Position numbers and translations under genes: made by a program
Shown here: positions 63,399 through 64,000 of the stretch, one piece after another
Layout of the letters: each line of letters starts with the position of its first letter
How positions within the stretch are numbered: the first letter of the stretch is position 1
Assembly: GCF_003185915.1 (NCBI RefSeq)
Contig: NZ_QHLZ01000014.1
Span: forward strand, 16,421 to 80,420
DNA length: 64,000 nucleotides
From: Arthrobacter psychrochitiniphilus
GTDB lineage: Bacteria > Actinomycetota > Actinomycetes > Actinomycetales > Micrococcaceae
Direction: 5' to 3'
Notes under the pieces: model-generated
Told to the model about the DNA's origin: nothing
The model's input: the letters and a program-made list of their open reading frames with translations, nothing else
Database searches by the model: none

Positions 63399-63866
63399 TG
63401 TCAACGCCAACCGAAAATAGGGCCACAATCGCCAATTGAAAATGAGGCCACCTGACATCATTGAAGGTGATCAATTTGGATGATTGGGTAACTATCCGCC
63501 ACCGCTACGCGAACGAGAAGATCTCCAAGCGGGAGTTGGCGAAGCAGCTAGGTGTCTCTCGTGGGACTGTAGATCGGGCGTTGTCTGCGGAGACTGCACC
63601 GAAGTATGAACGAAGGCCTGCGGGTTCTTCCTTCGATACGTTTGAGAAGGATGTTCGGCGCTTGCTGGTGGTGACGCCGAGGACGCCGGCAACGGTATTC
63701 GCCGAGCGTGTGGGCTGGACTGGATCCACATCATTGTTCCGGGCTAAAGTCGCCGCGATCAGGCCAGAGTACGCGTCGGCTGATCCGGCGGACCGGCTCG
63801 TGCACGAACCGGGCAAAACGGTGCAGTGTGATCTATGGTTCCCGCACCAGCCTCTGCCGTTAGGGG
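63399..63866 (+). mobile_element. IS21-family element, left part
   Basis: The left end appears to start with TGTCAACGCC at 63399. Two subterminal repeats, GAAAATAGGGCCAC (63413-63426) and GAAAATGAGGCCAC (63438-63451), are typical of IS21 transposase-binding sites. An istA-like frame follows. The element is cut at about 63866 by another insertion, and its right end with istB is not in the window. Confidence 0.7.
63461..63866 (+). pseudogene. istA: IstA transposase, truncated by a second insertion
   Basis: About 135 residues of IstA from a TTG: WVTIRHRYANEKISKRELAK (helix-turn-helix start), LGVSRGTVDRALSAE, and LVHEPGKTVQCDLWFPHQPL, the first catalytic Asp being in QCDLW. The normal protein is about 400-500 residues. 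After PLPLG the sequence changes to ALRG and a stop at 63878-63880, which is where a second element begins. The first DDE Asp is kept but the rest of the catalytic domain is missing. Confidence 0.75.
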
Positions 63867-64000
63867 CTCTTCGTGGTTAGTGGGGAATTAGATTCCCGGG
63901 TGAGTGTCATGCCGTCGTTCGGACGGCACTTCTCAAGAGAATAACCGATGTGTAGTTGTTTGGTTTGCGGTAGCCTCGGGCTATTCGTTTGATGTGCTTG
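63863..64000 (-). mobile_element. ISL3-type element, end only
   Basis: A terminal stretch GGGCTCTTCGTGGTTAG at 63864-63880 resembles ISL3-family inverted repeats and marks where istA stops matching. The transposase tail lies on the minus strand just inside it. The rest of the element is beyond the window edge. Confidence 0.5.
63907..64000 (-). CDS. ISL3-type transposase, C-terminal tail
   Basis: The minus strand reads KHIKRIARGYRKPNNYTSVI and ends ...LLRSAVRTTA before the stop at 63907-63909. The IKRIARGYR-NNY pattern closely matches the last helix of ISL3 (IS1096/IS1165) transposases. Only the final 30 or so residues are in the window. Confidence 0.55.
   Translation of the reverse strand, partial: KHIKRIARGYRKPNNYTSVILLRSAVRTTA

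Noticed and set aside
1..64000. CRISPR array, rRNA or tRNA gene
   Set aside because: No regularly spaced repeat-spacer pattern was seen, and no T-loop or acceptor stem pattern of a tRNA was found on reading both strands; a tRNA search tool could still find one.
63878..64000. Remainder of istA after position 63866
   Set aside because: The text after PLPLG no longer matches IstA and the minus strand carries a different transposase end.

Overview
The window looks like chromosome of a high-GC Gram-positive bacterium, most likely Micrococcaceae and close to Arthrobacter. The support is fairly high GC, frequent GTG and TTG starts, many start-stop overlaps, several apparently leaderless promoters, actinobacterial gene families (PadR, PaaX, an EspR-like regulator, RsmD beside RecG) and a teichoic-acid type wall-polymer cluster. 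Assignment is by eye from translated sequence; no database search was run.

Layout. 1-4.4 kb: end of a class III CoA-transferase gene divergent from an IclR regulator, then PadR and AarF/UbiB kinase genes. 4.4-10.6 kb: histidinol-phosphate-type aminotransferase and NCS1 permease, divergent from a glutaryl-CoA-dehydrogenase-like gene and urocanase (hutU). 10.6-12.6 kb: a gene-poor stretch bounded by a 21-bp direct repeat, a small membrane protein and a GNAT protein. 12.7-19.9 kb: a 5-oxoproline (pyroglutamate) utilisation island: Nramp-like transporter, DUF1445 protein, pxpA, fused pxpBC, biotin carboxylase with a biotin carrier domain, and a GntR/FadR-type regulator. Three matching 11-bp palindromes in two promoters form an apparent regulon. 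20-26.7 kb: a papain-fold peptidase, then a ROK regulator divergent from a sugar ABC transporter and a GH27 alpha-galactosidase. 26.9-30.5 kb: a decayed S66 peptidase gene, an EspR-like regulator with a VOC protein, and an XRE-ImmA pair followed by a broken PIN-domain gene. 30.5-35.4 kb: housekeeping block thiL, DhaL-domain protein, recG, rsmD. 35.7-40.1 kb: a lipoprotein and a kynurenine set (kynB convergent with kynA-kynU-paaX). 40.4-43.1 kb: flotillin, a small NfeD-like protein and an oxidoreductase.

43.1-61.8 kb is a cell-envelope polysaccharide region. It opens with an intact membrane-anchored GH79-like hydrolase, a broken LytR-CpsA-Psr gene and a second, heavily decayed GH79-like copy. 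It continues with a proline-rich surface protein and a tight set of glycosyltransferases, an ABC polymer exporter, a UDP-ManNAc dehydrogenase, a 1050-residue glycosyltransferase/CDP-glycerol phosphotransferase fusion and a hexapeptide acetyltransferase. Base composition turns AT-richer toward its right end. After a secreted nuclease/phosphatase-like protein, the window ends in an IS21-family element whose istA appears interrupted by the end of an ISL3-type element.

The strongest biological units are the pyroglutamate operon with its operators, the kynurenine set with a leaderless kynA promoter, and the wall-polymer cluster. The freshest signals are the decaying duplicate around 45.7-48.7 kb, the XRE-ImmA-PIN trio and the operator-like repeats. 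No CRISPR array, rRNA or tRNA was recognised.
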